Shown: positions 42,735-52,158 of the stretch, in pieces
Layout: every line of letters begins with the position of its first letter
Numbering within the stretch: the stretch's first letter is position 1
DNA from: Clostridium fallax
Lineage (GTDB): Bacteria > Bacillota > Clostridia > Clostridiales > Clostridiaceae
DNA: 64,000 nt
Direction: 5' to 3'
Assembly (NCBI RefSeq): GCF_900129365.1
Contig: NZ_FQVM01000007.1
Span: 1 to 64,000 of the forward strand
The notes under the pieces: generated by a model
Databases searched by the model: none
What the model was told of the DNA's origin: nothing
Seen by the model: the letters and a program-made list of their open reading frames with translations, nothing else
Program-made: the position numbers and the translations under genes

Positions 42735-45698
42735 TTACTTTACTTTAGCTGCTTTTTTCTCTTCTTCAGCTTTTTTCTTTTCTTCTTCTGCTTTTTGTTT
42801 TTCTTCTAATTTAGTTTTCTCAAGCTGTTTTTGTTCTGAAAGATGAACTCCATCATCTTTAACATCATCTAGTGGAGGATTTAATGAAAATGTATATGTT
42901 CCTCCATCCATAAATGTTGGTTTATAATTTGGATTTTCCGTCTTTAACTTATCTCTATAGTAAGTTTCATAGATAGCTCTTGCAACTGGTGCTCCCAAAT
43001 ATCCATGACCACCATCATAAATAACTACTGCCACTGCAATTTCTGGATCATTTATAGGTGCCGCTGATACATAAACACCAAAGGCTTCTCTACCAAAAGT
43101 TTTTTGATCTTCTCTAAAGGTAGCTGTACCAGTTTTACCCCCAGTTCTTATAGGAAATCCCCTAAATACACTTGCAGCTGTACCTACATCTACACTGTTA
43201 GTCATTTCCATACCTTCTCTTATTGCATTTACTGTACTTTCAGACATATCTATTTTATCTAAAATTTCAGGTTTAAACTCTTCAACAGTTTCACCTTCTG
43301 AATTAGTAATCTTATCTACAAGATGGGCTTTGTATCTAGTTCCACCATTTACAACTGTTGCAATATAGTTTGCAAGTTGAACTAATGTAAAGTTATTTGT
43401 ACCTTGACCTATAGAATCATATACAAGTTCCGCTGGAGTTGTTATAGCTCCATCTTTATTTGATATAAATTGTTCTAATGCAAAAACTACTGTCTTGACT
43501 GAGTTTTTCTTTCCTTTAGCTTCAAAATCAGCTATACTTTTTTGATATTTAGGAGATACCTTCTGAAGCTCTTCAATTGCAGCCTTAGTTTTTTTATTAA
43601 AATCACTAGAGCCATTTTTAAAATCTGAATTGCCTATTTGATTTAATCTATCATTTACTATATCCTTTAAATTCTGTTTTGCCTTTTTTATAGGCTCAGA
43701 ATCATCTTCATTATATGCAATATCTAATGGTGCAAATATATAGGAATCTATAGCTCCCTTCTCAAGAGAATCTACTAATTCATATTTTGCATAATATATA
43801 TTTTGCTTTTTAAAACTTTGAAAATTATAAGTTTGCCCAAAATTTTCTGCAATTTCTATACCAGTAGAAGGTTTTGCATCACTATTAGGATCTACTCCAA
43901 GGCCTGCTTTCCAAGCATAATGGGCAATTGAATCTAAAGCACCAATATTTCTTCCATTTTTCATATACATTCTATATCCTGTCTCATAGAAATAGTGGTT
44001 ACAAGATACTGCAATAGCTTTTCTTATATCTATATTTGCTCCGTGATCCTTATTATCTTGCGGAGCAAAGGTTTTACCAAAAACCTCTGGATGTTCATTA
44101 AAATAATATTTTTCAGGAATAACTTCATTTGGAGTTACAACACCTTCACTTAAAGCAGCTACTGCTGTCATTGGTTTAAAGGTAGATCCTGGTGGGAAAA
44201 GTCCCATTGTTGCATAGTTATACATAGGCTTTGGAAGTACATCGTATCTATCTTCCCTATTGCCATTTTTATCTTTAGGAAATACTGTATCTATGCTAGT
44301 TTTTAATCCTCTAGCCTTTATAAAAGCTTCTCCTTTTTGCTCTATATCTGTATTAAAATATTCTTTCATAGTATCTGGAGTTAATGCTCCTGGAGTAGAA
44401 AAAACATTAGGATCAAAATCAGGATAACTTACCATAGATAAAATTCTACCAGTTTTAACTTCTATCGCAACTGCTGCCCCTCTTGTTGCATTTCTAGTAT
44501 CTACATCTTCAGCAGCTCTTCCTGTTTGAAGAAATTCAAGCTGATGCTTAAGCATTTGTTCTGCCGAATATTGTATATTTTTATCAATTGAAAGATGAAC
44601 ATTTTCTCCTGGTGCTGGCTCTAATTTAAATAATTCCTCAGTTTTTCTTCCTGAGGAGTTTACCTTAACGGTAGTACCACCTTTTGCACCTTTTAATATT
44701 CTTTCAAAAGCTGCTTCAATTCCAGCAACACCTATTTTATCAGTAGATACATCATATCCCTTTTCTTCATATCTATCTTTTTTATCTGAATTTATGGAAG
44801 ATACATATCCTAAAACTGAAGATGCTAAATTTCCATATGGATAATATCTCATAGGCTCTAAAACAACATTTATTCCAGGCATATCATTAAGCTTTTGGAG
44901 AAATATAAATGCTGTATCTTGATTTATATTTGCTGCTACAGTTATAGGTTTAAATCCTGAAAATGATTGGATTTTTATAGCATCCTTTACAACCATATAT
45001 CTTCTTATATCTTGCTTTGAATATTTTTCTTCTACTTTTTTTGCTATTTCAGAAGAATCCTCTTCTTTCAATTGCTTTATTTCATCCTTTGTAGGATTCA
45101 ATAATCCATATAATCCATAAAGTTTTATTAAATAATTAAAGGTTTCATCAGGAGTTATCTTTAAAAGCTCTTCATTTATTTGGCTCTCTTCATCATCTGT
45201 TAAGTCTCCTTCCTTTCCTTTAAATAATTTCTTTCTTATAGAATCATTTAATCCTCTATCTCTTTTAAATCTTATTTCTAAAGCTTTTTTAGTTTCATCA
45301 TCAACATTTCCAAAGTCAAAATAAACTTTTCCGTCTTCGTCTACTTTTAATTTAAAATCATCTATTTGTTTTTCTCCCCTATCATCTAACTGAGAAAAAA
45401 CTTTTTCCATTGTAGTAAAAAAATCCTTTGTAGACTTATCTGTTTCTGTAAATGTAATATTATAGGTCTGCTTATTTGTTGCTAAAAGATTATCACTTGA
45501 ATCATATATCTTCCCTCTAGGTGCCTTTTCTGCTAAAAATCTTCTAGCTGCAGTATTAGCTTTATCTTTATAGTCATTATATTTATAGACTTGAAGATAT
45601 AAAAGTCTTAACAAAATAACAGAAAAAATACCAAACATTATACCTATTAAAACAGAATATCTATTTATCGGCTTTTTCTTTTTAGTTGTATTTTTCAT
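42735..45698 (-). CDS. mrdA: Penicillin-binding protein 2, elongation transpeptidase
   Basis: The 987-residue class B PBP cross-links peptidoglycan during elongation. One membrane segment lies at residues 15-37. Active-site motifs are STFK (505-508), SCN (565-567) and KTG (855-857). Most PBP2 proteins have about 600-720 residues. The extra length includes a charged insert at about 625-760 between SxN and KTG, an insert near 100-230, and a Lys/Glu coiled-coil-like tail from about 950. It follows mreD by 11 bases. The pairing with mreBCD and rodA supports the PBP2 role. Confidence 0.93.
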   Translation of the reverse strand: MKNTTKKKKPINRYSVLIGIMFGIFSVILLRLLYLQVYKYNDYKDKANTAARRFLAEKAPRGKIYDSSDNLLATNKQTYNITFTETDKSTKDFFTTMEKVFSQLDDRGEKQIDDFKLKVDEDGKVYFDFGNVDDETKKALEIRFKRDRGLNDSIRKKLFKGKEGDLTDDEESQINEELLKITPDETFNYLIKLYGLYGLLNPTKDEIKQLKEEDSSEIAKKVEEKYSKQDIRRYMVVKDAIKIQSFSGFKPITVAANINQDTAFIFLQKLNDMPGINVVLEPMRYYPYGNLASSVLGYVSSINSDKKDRYEEKGYDVSTDKIGVAGIEAAFERILKGAKGGTTVKVNSSGRKTEELFKLEPAPGENVHLSIDKNIQYSAEQMLKHQLEFLQTGRAAEDVDTRNATRGAAVAIEVKTGRILSMVSYPDFDPNVFSTPGALTPDTMKEYFNTDIEQKGEAFIKARGLKTSIDTVFPKDKNGNREDRYDVLPKPMYNYATMGLFPPGSTFKPMTAVAALSEGVVTPNEVIPEKYYFNEHPEVFGKTFAPQDNKDHGANIDIRKAIAVSCNHYFYETGYRMYMKNGRNIGALDSIAHYAWKAGLGVDPNSDAKPSTGIEIAENFGQTYNFQSFKKQNIYYAKYELVDSLEKGAIDSYIFAPLDIAYNEDDSEPIKKAKQNLKDIVNDRLNQIGNSDFKNGSSDFNKKTKAAIEELQKVSPKYQKSIADFEAKGKKNSVKTVVFALEQFISNKDGAITTPAELVYDSIGQGTNNFTLVQLANYIATVVNGGTRYKAHLVDKITNSEGETVEEFKPEILDKIDMSESTVNAIREGMEMTNSVDVGTAASVFRGFPIRTGGKTGTATFREDQKTFGREAFGVYVSAAPINDPEIAVAVVIYDGGHGYLGAPVARAIYETYYRDKLKTENPNYKPTFMDGGTYTFSLNPPLDDVKDDGVHLSEQKQLEKTKLEEKQKAEEEKKKAEEEKKAAKVK

Positions 45699-45709
45699 AT
45701 AACCACCTA

Positions 45710-46207
45710 TTATTTATTAAATTTCCATTGACTTTTCATACTCTCTTTGTTTGATAACTTGTATGTCCAATTATATATAAAGAAGGCTAAAATCATATTG
45801 TAGATACCCATTATTACCATTCCAAAATCTACTTTAACAGAAATATTTATAAATTTCATAATTAGAAATACTAATATATATTTAAGAACGGTTATACCAC
45901 CTACTAATAATACTGGCACTAATCTTTTATTTCTAAATATATTTTCCCCTATAAAAGCTGCTAAATAACAAAGAAGTAAATTAGTTAAACAATTAATCCC
46001 AAATCCATTTGCAAAATATAAGTCTTGAAGTGCTCCTGAATATACTCCTATGATAATAGCTTCACTTTTACCGTTAATAATAGAAAAGCATATAGCAAAA
46101 GTAAATAATAAGCTTGGATATATGCCTTTTATTGATATAAAAGGCATTATACTGTTATCTATAATCAAAAATAAAATACATAAAAGTGCAAGGACTACCC
46201 TTTTCAT
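45710..46207 (-). CDS. mreD: Rod shape-determining protein MreD
   Basis: This 165-residue integral membrane protein has about five hydrophobic segments, starting VVLALLCILFLIIDNSIMPFI. It has little sequence signature beyond the MreD pattern. Its place between mreC (three-base gap) and mrdA makes the call firm. Confidence 0.9.
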   Translation of the reverse strand: MKRVVLALLCILFLIIDNSIMPFISIKGIYPSLLFTFAICFSIINGKSEAIIIGVYSGALQDLYFANGFGINCLTNLLLCYLAAFIGENIFRNKRLVPVLLVGGITVLKYILVFLIMKFINISVKVDFGMVIMGIYNMILAFFIYNWTYKLSNKESMKSQWKFNK

Positions 46208-46210
46208 AAA

Positions 46211-47098
46211 TTAGCCCTCCTTATATTGTATTTCTTTTGAAGTTTTATTTTTAGGAATTATAATTAATAATTCCTCCAATTTTGAAAAATTAACATAAGG
46301 TTTAATAACAGCTGTCTTTTGAACATTTACCTTATCTTCTTCAACTGACATAACTTCCCCTATTCTTATATCCTTTGGGTAAAGCAATCCTAAACCAGAA
46401 GTTGTAATTATATCTCCTTCTTTTATTTCAGAATTTATAGGTAAATAATAAAGTTTTGCTAACATATTATTTTTATTATCCCTATATCCTTTAACTATAC
46501 CACTACTATCTTTTGTGCTTTGTACCATAGCACTTACTGCAATATTTTCATTTACAAGACATTGAACCTTCGACCAATTATCATAAACTTCTGTAACTTG
46601 ACCTACTAATCCAATTATATCATCACTATTTTCTCCTCCAGCAGATGCTACTACCACCACGTCTTTTTCAACGCCGTCTTTTTTACCTTTATTTATAATA
46701 TAACCATCAATAAAACTTCCGCCCATTTTTCCTATTATACTTGTGGTTACATAATTATAATCTGATTTTTGATTTTTAAAATCTAAAAGATTTTTTAACC
46801 TATCATTCTCTGATTTTAAGCTATCATATTCAATCATATTATTTTTAAGTTCTACATTTTTCTTTTTAAGCTCTTCATTTTCTTTTTTTACTTCTGAAAA
46901 ATGAAAGAAAAAATCAAACCCACCTTTTACTTTATCTAAAGCATTATAAGCAACTTTTTGAATAGGATTTAATGCACTACCTGCTGCTCCTATAGCTATA
47001 TTTCCATTATCCCTCTTGACACTATAAACAATTATCCCTAAAAAGGTAACTGACAGTACTATAACAGTAACTGCCAGTTTATTTTTGAAAAACTTCAT
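46211..47098 (-). CDS. mreC: Rod shape-determining protein MreC
   Basis: The 295-residue protein has one N-terminal membrane segment (LAVTVIVLSVTFLGIIVYSV). A coiled coil rich in Lys/Glu (residues about 72-108) follows, and then the beta-barrel domain with DVVVVASAGG and SGLGLLYPKDIRIGEV. It bridges MreB, PBP2 and RodA. It lies three bases after mreB. Confidence 0.94.
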   Translation of the reverse strand: MKFFKNKLAVTVIVLSVTFLGIIVYSVKRDNGNIAIGAAGSALNPIQKVAYNALDKVKGGFDFFFHFSEVKKENEELKKKNVELKNNMIEYDSLKSENDRLKNLLDFKNQKSDYNYVTTSIIGKMGGSFIDGYIINKGKKDGVEKDVVVVASAGGENSDDIIGLVGQVTEVYDNWSKVQCLVNENIAVSAMVQSTKDSSGIVKGYRDNKNNMLAKLYYLPINSEIKEGDIITTSGLGLLYPKDIRIGEVMSVEEDKVNVQKTAVIKPYVNFSKLEELLIIIPKNKTSKEIQYKEG

Positions 47099-47101
47099 AT
47101 G

Positions 47102-48121
47102 CTATCCTCTTTGTTGTCTTATAAGATCAAATTTATCTAGAGCCTTTCCAGCGCCAAGTGCAACACAATCAAGAGGTGATTCTGCTATATGTACAGGCAT
47201 ATGTGTTTCGTGATTTATTAAAGCGTCTAATCCCTTTAATAAAGCTCCTCCACCTGCAAGCATTATTCCTTTATCCATAATATCTGCTGCTAATTCTGGT
47301 GGTGTTTTTTCTAATGTTGTTTTTATAGCTTCTATAATTGCTGCTACTGGTTCTTTTAAAGCCTCTCTTATTTGTGATTCTGTAACAACTACAGTTTTTG
47401 GAAGTCCTGAAATTAAGTCTCTTCCCTTAATTTCCATTGATGCTTCTTCTTCAAATTCATCTGCTTTAAAGGCTGAACCTATTTCCATTTTTATTTGTTC
47501 TGATGTTCTTTCACCAATCATTAAATTATATTCTCTTTTTATATATCCAATAATAGCTTGATCCAGTTCATCTCCAGCTATTCTTAATGACTTACTTGTA
47601 ACTATACCTCCAAGAGATATAATAGCAACCTCAGTAGTACCTCCACCGATATCTACTATCATGCTTCCTGTTGGTTCATCTACTGGAAGTCCTGCTCCTA
47701 TTGCAGCTGCCATAGGCTCTTCCATAAGAACAACCTCTCTTGCACCAGCTTGTTTTGTAGCTTCTTCTATAGCTCTTCTTTCAACTTCAGTTACTCCTGA
47801 TGGAAAGCAAACTATAATTCTTGGACTTGTAAATGCACTTTTATTTGTAATCTTTTCTATAAACTTCTTAAGCATTGTTTGTGTTATATCAAAATCTGCT
47901 ATAACTCCATCCTTTAAAGGTCTTATGGCAACAATGTTGCCTGGTGTTCTACCTATCATTTGTTTAGCTTCTGTTCCTACTGCTAATGGTTTTTTTGTTA
48001 AGTTATTAATAGCAACAACTGAAGGTTCTCTTAATACTATACCTTTTCCTTTTGAGTATACAAGAGTGTTTGCGGTACCTAAATCTATACCCATATCTTT
48101 AGTCATTCCAAATAATCCCAT
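47102..48121 (-). CDS. mreB: Rod shape-determining actin homologue MreB
   Basis: The 339-residue actin-like ATPase has the phosphate loops GIDLGTANTLVY and VDIGGGTTEVAII and the adenosine motif ML.AGGGALLKGLD. It forms membrane filaments that guide the elongasome. It is encoded directly upstream of mreC and 17 bases downstream of radC. Confidence 0.97.
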   Translation of the reverse strand: MGLFGMTKDMGIDLGTANTLVYSKGKGIVLREPSVVAINNLTKKPLAVGTEAKQMIGRTPGNIVAIRPLKDGVIADFDITQTMLKKFIEKITNKSAFTSPRIIVCFPSGVTEVERRAIEEATKQAGAREVVLMEEPMAAAIGAGLPVDEPTGSMIVDIGGGTTEVAIISLGGIVTSKSLRIAGDELDQAIIGYIKREYNLMIGERTSEQIKMEIGSAFKADEFEEEASMEIKGRDLISGLPKTVVVTESQIREALKEPVAAIIEAIKTTLEKTPPELAADIMDKGIMLAGGGALLKGLDALINHETHMPVHIAESPLDCVALGAGKALDKFDLIRQQRG

Positions 48122-48138
48122 TTTAATTCCCCTTTCAG

Positions 48139-48846
48139 TTAGATTATTCCTTTTTCTTTCAAACTTATAAACTTGTAATTTCCTATTATAATATGATCCA
48201 ACAAGTCAATACCTAATACTTTTCCACATTCTTTTAATCTAAATGTTATATTTATATCCTCTTCACTAGGAGACGGATCTCCTGAAGGATGATTATGACA
48301 AATTATTATAGAAGCTGAACTAAATTTTATAGCTTCTAAAAAAACCTCTCTCGGATGAACTATTGATGAATTTAGAGTTCCTTTAAAGACATCTCTATCC
48401 CCTATTATAGCATTTTTTGTATTTAGCATTATGACTTTTAATACTTCTTGCTTTAAGTTCATCATATATCCCATAACATAATTAGCTATATTCTCAGGTT
48501 CTGTCACCTTTATTTCATCTATATCTAACTTAGAATATTTAAATCTTTTAAAAAGTTCACATAAAGCTAGTATTTGTGAAGACTTTGCTTCTTTAACTCC
48601 CTTTATTTTCATAAGATCTGAAGAAGATGCTCTTAATAATCCATTAATCCCTTCAACTTCTTTTAATATTCTTCCACTTAGACTTAATATATTTTCTTTA
48701 GATGTACCTGTTCTTAAAATTAACGCTAAAAGTTCTGAATTAGATAAACTTTCTGCTCCATAAATTTTAAGTCTTTCCTGAGGTCTTTCTAATTTAGGAA
48801 TATCTTTCATTGTTAAATTTTTAAAGTCACAAAACTTATTTTTCAT
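48139..48846 (-). CDS. radC: RadC/YeeS JAMM-domain protein
   Basis: The 235-residue protein has an N-terminal helix-hairpin-helix region and a C-terminal JAB/MPN metalloprotease-like domain with CHNHPSGDPSPSEEDI. RadC was first linked to DNA repair, but its true activity is not established. GAGGAG lies eight bases before the ATG. The order maf-radC-mreB is common in Firmicutes. Confidence 0.93.
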   Translation of the reverse strand: MKNKFCDFKNLTMKDIPKLERPQERLKIYGAESLSNSELLALILRTGTSKENILSLSGRILKEVEGINGLLRASSSDLMKIKGVKEAKSSQILALCELFKRFKYSKLDIDEIKVTEPENIANYVMGYMMNLKQEVLKVIMLNTKNAIIGDRDVFKGTLNSSIVHPREVFLEAIKFSSASIIICHNHPSGDPSPSEEDINITFRLKECGKVLGIDLLDHIIIGNYKFISLKEKGII

Positions 48847-48885
48847 TAAGAATTCTCCTCATTTAAAGAATCCTCATCCCCACAC

Positions 48886-49452
48886 TTAAATTTCCTTTAA
48901 TAATCTTTTTAACCTATTCAGTGGAAGTCCTACAACATTATAGTAACAACCTTTAATTTCTTCTACAAAAACCCCACCATATCCTTGGATACCATAAGCT
49001 CCAGCTTTATCCATTGGCTCTTTAGTATTTATATATTTTTTGATATCCTCATCAGATAAATTAGAAAATTTAACTTCAGTACAAACTGAATCATTAATAA
49101 TTTTACCTGTTGATGTGTTTATTAAAGAAATTCCTGAATATACTTTATGACAATTTCCACTAAGCCTTTTTAACATAAAAAAAGCTTCTTCTTCATTTTT
49201 AGGTTTACCTAAGATTTCCCCTTGGAAAGTTACTACGGTATCAGCAGAAATAACTATAGAATCATTTAAGTTAAATTTTTCTGCTACAGTTTTACCTTTC
49301 CAATAAGCAATCTCCTCTACATACCTTGATACATCTCCCTGAAAAACAACTTTATCTTCATCAAAATCAGAAACTATTATTTTATAATCCGATATTATTC
49401 TTGATAAAAGTTCTTTTCTTCTTTCTGATGCTGAGGCTAAAATCTTTTTCAA
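48886..49452 (-). CDS. maf: Maf-like nucleotide pyrophosphatase
   Basis: The 188-residue protein has the N-terminal SASERRKELL and the core ISADTVVTFQGEILGKP of Maf, which hydrolyses dTTP, UTP and modified nucleotides. The catalytic Asp is in SADTVV. It heads the maf-radC-mre group, with about 40 bases to radC. Confidence 0.93.
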   Translation of the reverse strand: MKKILASASERRKELLSRIISDYKIIVSDFDEDKVVFQGDVSRYVEEIAYWKGKTVAEKFNLNDSIVISADTVVTFQGEILGKPKNEEEAFFMLKRLSGNCHKVYSGISLINTSTGKIINDSVCTEVKFSNLSDEDIKKYINTKEPMDKAGAYGIQGYGGVFVEEIKGCYYNVVGLPLNRLKRLLKEI

Positions 49453-49984
49453 ACTATCACTTCCTACATATGACTTATAAATATTATTACCAATATAACT
49501 AAATATATTGAAACTAATCTAAGAACCTAAAATAATCGAAAAAACTTTTTATGCTAATCATCGTATGAAGTTCAACTAATTATAAAACAAAAATACTAAT
49601 ATTTAGTAAAATTTCAATTTAAAATTTATTACAAAATTAAATCAAAATTCGTCTTTCTTCATAGCTTTTCCACTTTATAATTACATCTTATATAGTTTAA
49701 CATTTAATAATTCACTTAACAAGTAAATTTAAAGTTATTTAAAAAATTTTTATTATTTTTATAATCTTACTATAATATGGATTATTAGCAATCTACCATT
49801 ATTTTTAAAATAATATTTTTTAACCATATATTCTAAATTTTTGTAAAAATTCTCATAATTTTATGTATAAAAAAACTAAATTTTTATAGAAATAAATAAA
49901 ATAAAGTATTTATATCATTTTACTTAAAAAATTTGTTTAAGCTACATAATATAAATACTTTTAATTTTTATATGTTATATATTT
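49453..49984. other. AT-rich gap without recognised feature
   Basis: About 530 bases hold neither a convincing ORF nor a long hairpin. The promoter of maf should lie near its start. I see no repeat or remnant of a coding region by eye. Confidence 0.5.
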
Positions 49985-50710
49985 TTAATTTACTCTAAAA
50001 GGGCTTAAAGCCTTATATATTGTTTTATATGTTTGTTCTATATTTTCTTTATTTAATTCCTCTGGAAGCTCTGAAATTTCTTTTTTTACATCTTTTATTG
50101 TCTCTATATGTTCTTTACTATTAGGTTCTTCTAGGGAAGTTGTCCATTTTTTAAAATCTTCTGTTTTTACACTTTTAACATCTTCTTCCTGAAGCTTATT
50201 TACTATTTGAAGATACCCATTAACTATTTCTGCAAGTTCTGCAGCTCCAGAATCTTCCTTTCCTATTTCATAACGAGTAACCATACTTTTTATTCCTTCA
50301 CTTTCTAATTTAGATGCGACCTCTTCTCCCTTTACTTTATCTCCTATAAATACTCCCACTCTAAATTTATCTCCATCTTGTACCGAAAAAGAATTATATT
50401 TTTCTCTAAGAGCATCTCTTTGAATATTAGCATTTGCTTCTTGAGAATAAACTCCACACTGTACTACTGCTAAAGAAAGACTGTTTTGGCTACTAATATT
50501 TTCTCCATTATCCTTATTTTCATTTATTAGAATACTATTTGAAGTATCTTTTGAAGGTTCATTTTTAAGAGACTTATCAAAAATAAACTTTCCCATAACA
50601 GTTGCTACTAATATAGCCACTAAAATCATACTCATAAAAACAATAATTACTTTTCCAATATCCCCACCTTTATTTTTTTTCTTTTTCCAATCATATCTTG
50701 TGTATTTCAT
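49985..50710 (-). CDS. SPOR-domain membrane protein
   Basis: The 241-residue protein has a basic N-terminal tail, one membrane segment (VIIVFMSMILVAILVATVM) and an outer SPOR domain. The SPOR features are LAVVQCGVYSQEANA and FRVGVFIGDKVKGEEV, followed by a Glu-rich tail. SPOR domains bind denuded glycan strands at septa. GGGGTGATAAT gives the start at 50710. It stands alone, so a role in division or sporulation is inferred. Confidence 0.85.
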   Translation of the reverse strand: MKYTRYDWKKKKNKGGDIGKVIIVFMSMILVAILVATVMGKFIFDKSLKNEPSKDTSNSILINENKDNGENISSQNSLSLAVVQCGVYSQEANANIQRDALREKYNSFSVQDGDKFRVGVFIGDKVKGEEVASKLESEGIKSMVTRYEIGKEDSGAAELAEIVNGYLQIVNKLQEEDVKSVKTEDFKKWTTSLEEPNSKEHIETIKDVKKEISELPEELNKENIEQTYKTIYKALSPFRVN

Positions 50711-50860
50711 ATTATCACCCCACATTAATTTCTATATTTATATTCATATTGTTAAAAGTGATAATATATACCTGTATTTTTATATATAAAAATTAAATCC
50801 CCAATATATTTTGTAAAATTTATAGTTTTACATATATTAAACTTATTACTATAAAAATAA

Positions 50861-50905
50861 TAAGTTCTAATTTGATAATAAATTTAATTACCTAACTAGA
50901 ACTTA
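50861..50905 (-). terminator. Terminator after the TVP38 gene
   Basis: TAAGTTCTA pairs with TAGAACTTA across a 27-base AT loop, followed on the minus strand by TTATTTTT. It lies 22 bases beyond the stop. Confidence 0.6.
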
Positions 50906-50926
50906 AAACTATTTATTAAATTAATA

Positions 50927-51580
50927 TTAAACTGAATGTCTTTTTTTAAATATATATCCAGAACTTAAAGTAGCAACTATTATAAATATTGCTGGTAATA
51001 TAAATTGAGGGGAAAAAGGATTAAGTATATTTTTCCCTATTATTGAATAACATAATGTTTCTGGAACAACCCCTAATAAAGATGCCAATATAAAATCTGT
51101 ATATTTTATACTAGTTAATCCGCAAGTATAGCTTAAGGGATCATAAGGAAGTACTGGAGGTAATCTTAATAAAAATAATATTTTAAACCCTTTTTTGTCC
51201 ATATTTTCATCAAGCTTAATCATCTTTCCTCTAACTATAGTTTCAACAAAACCTCTTCCTAATTTTCTTGCAATCCAAAAAGCTATAGTTCCTGACAAGA
51301 AAAACCCTACCATATTTAGAATAAATCCATTAAATGGTCCAAACATCACTCCTCCTGCTAGGGAAACTACTGCTGATGGAAAAACTACTACAAAAGGTTT
51401 TAAAGCATAACATATTACAAAAAATAATGCTGCATATTTACCTTTTTCTTGAATGAAGTTTGCAATGGAATCTATACTAAATTCTTTTAGGTTTTTCTTT
51501 AATATAAAAAAACCTATAATCCCTATTACTATGATTCCAACAAAAATCGTTAGTTTTAAATATACACTTTTTTTCTTCAT
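50927..51580 (-). CDS. TVP38/TMEM64-family membrane protein
   Basis: The 217-residue polytopic protein has the SNARE_assoc core: VVFPSAVVSLAGGVMFGPFNGF, then SGTIAFWIARKLGR and LLRLPPVLPYDPLSYTCGLT. The family is a DedA relative, possibly a lipid scramblase or transporter; the specific substrate is unknown. It has no close functional neighbours. Confidence 0.88.
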   Translation of the reverse strand: MKKKSVYLKLTIFVGIIVIGIIGFFILKKNLKEFSIDSIANFIQEKGKYAALFFVICYALKPFVVVFPSAVVSLAGGVMFGPFNGFILNMVGFFLSGTIAFWIARKLGRGFVETIVRGKMIKLDENMDKKGFKILFLLRLPPVLPYDPLSYTCGLTSIKYTDFILASLLGVVPETLCYSIIGKNILNPFSPQFILPAIFIIVATLSSGYIFKKRHSV

Positions 51581-51859
51581 ACTATCATCCCATATTCTTT
51601 CACTAAATTATATTTTTACAATTATCTAATATTATAAGGTATTAATTTTATATTTTAAATACATTTTTTATTAAATTAACATTTTATAGATTTATATACA
51701 TTTATTTGTGAAGATATTAATTATAAATTTATTTAAAAATTTAAACTATAAAATCATTCATATTTATAATTAATCATATAAAAGTAATAATTCTCCACAT
51801 TTTTTATTATATTACTATGAATGAAAAGAAAATTTTATGAGATATTTAAGATAAAAATA
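51581..51859. other. AT-rich gap between convergent ends
   Basis: About 280 bases without a coding frame of note separate the TVP38 gene start from the terminator of the small winged-helix gene. I see no structured element here. Confidence 0.45.
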
Positions 51860-51894
51860 AAAAATATCATCTATTTTTAATAGATGATATTTTT
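51860..51894 (-). terminator. Terminator after the small winged-helix gene
   Basis: A perfect 16-bp stem (51860-51875 with 51879-51894) has a three-T loop and a T run. It lies six bases beyond the stop codon. Confidence 0.85.
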
Positions 51895-51899
51895 TATTT

Positions 51900-52076
51900 T
51901 TACTCTGCTGAATAATAGCATCTCTTTGGTGATACTATTTTTTCTTCTGATTTTAAAGCTTTTATAGCTTTATCTATATCTTTTTTATCAACACCTAATT
52001 TTTCAGCAATTTCTCCACCTTTTAATGGCTCCTCTGAATTTTTTAATAAATCATATACTTTTTCTTTTATATCCAT
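51900..52076 (-). CDS. Small winged-helix protein, 58 residues
   Basis: This frame is too short for common ORF cutoffs. It is well supported: GGAGG lies six bases before the ATG at 52076, and a strong terminator lies just after the stop. The sequence (KEKVYDLLKNSEEPLKGGEI, then AEKLGVDKKDIDKAIKALK) forms three helices of a winged-helix domain, ending KRCYYSAE. It resembles the DNA-binding half of MarR- or DsrD-like regulators. It may be a stand-alone DNA-binding protein. It is transcribed after pepD, with an 82-base gap. Confidence 0.85.
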   Translation of the reverse strand: MDIKEKVYDLLKNSEEPLKGGEIAEKLGVDKKDIDKAIKALKSEEKIVSPKRCYYSAE

Positions 52077-52158
52077 AGTAAACCTCCAAATAACCCTTTT
52101 ATTTATAAATTATAGAATATTTTCTTAATAATGTCTATAAAGTAATAATTGTTTTCTT

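Noticed and set aside
47661..48170. 169-residue plus-strand ORF opposite mreB
   Set aside because: It mirrors mreB in the antisense frame and has no ribosome site or known similarity.
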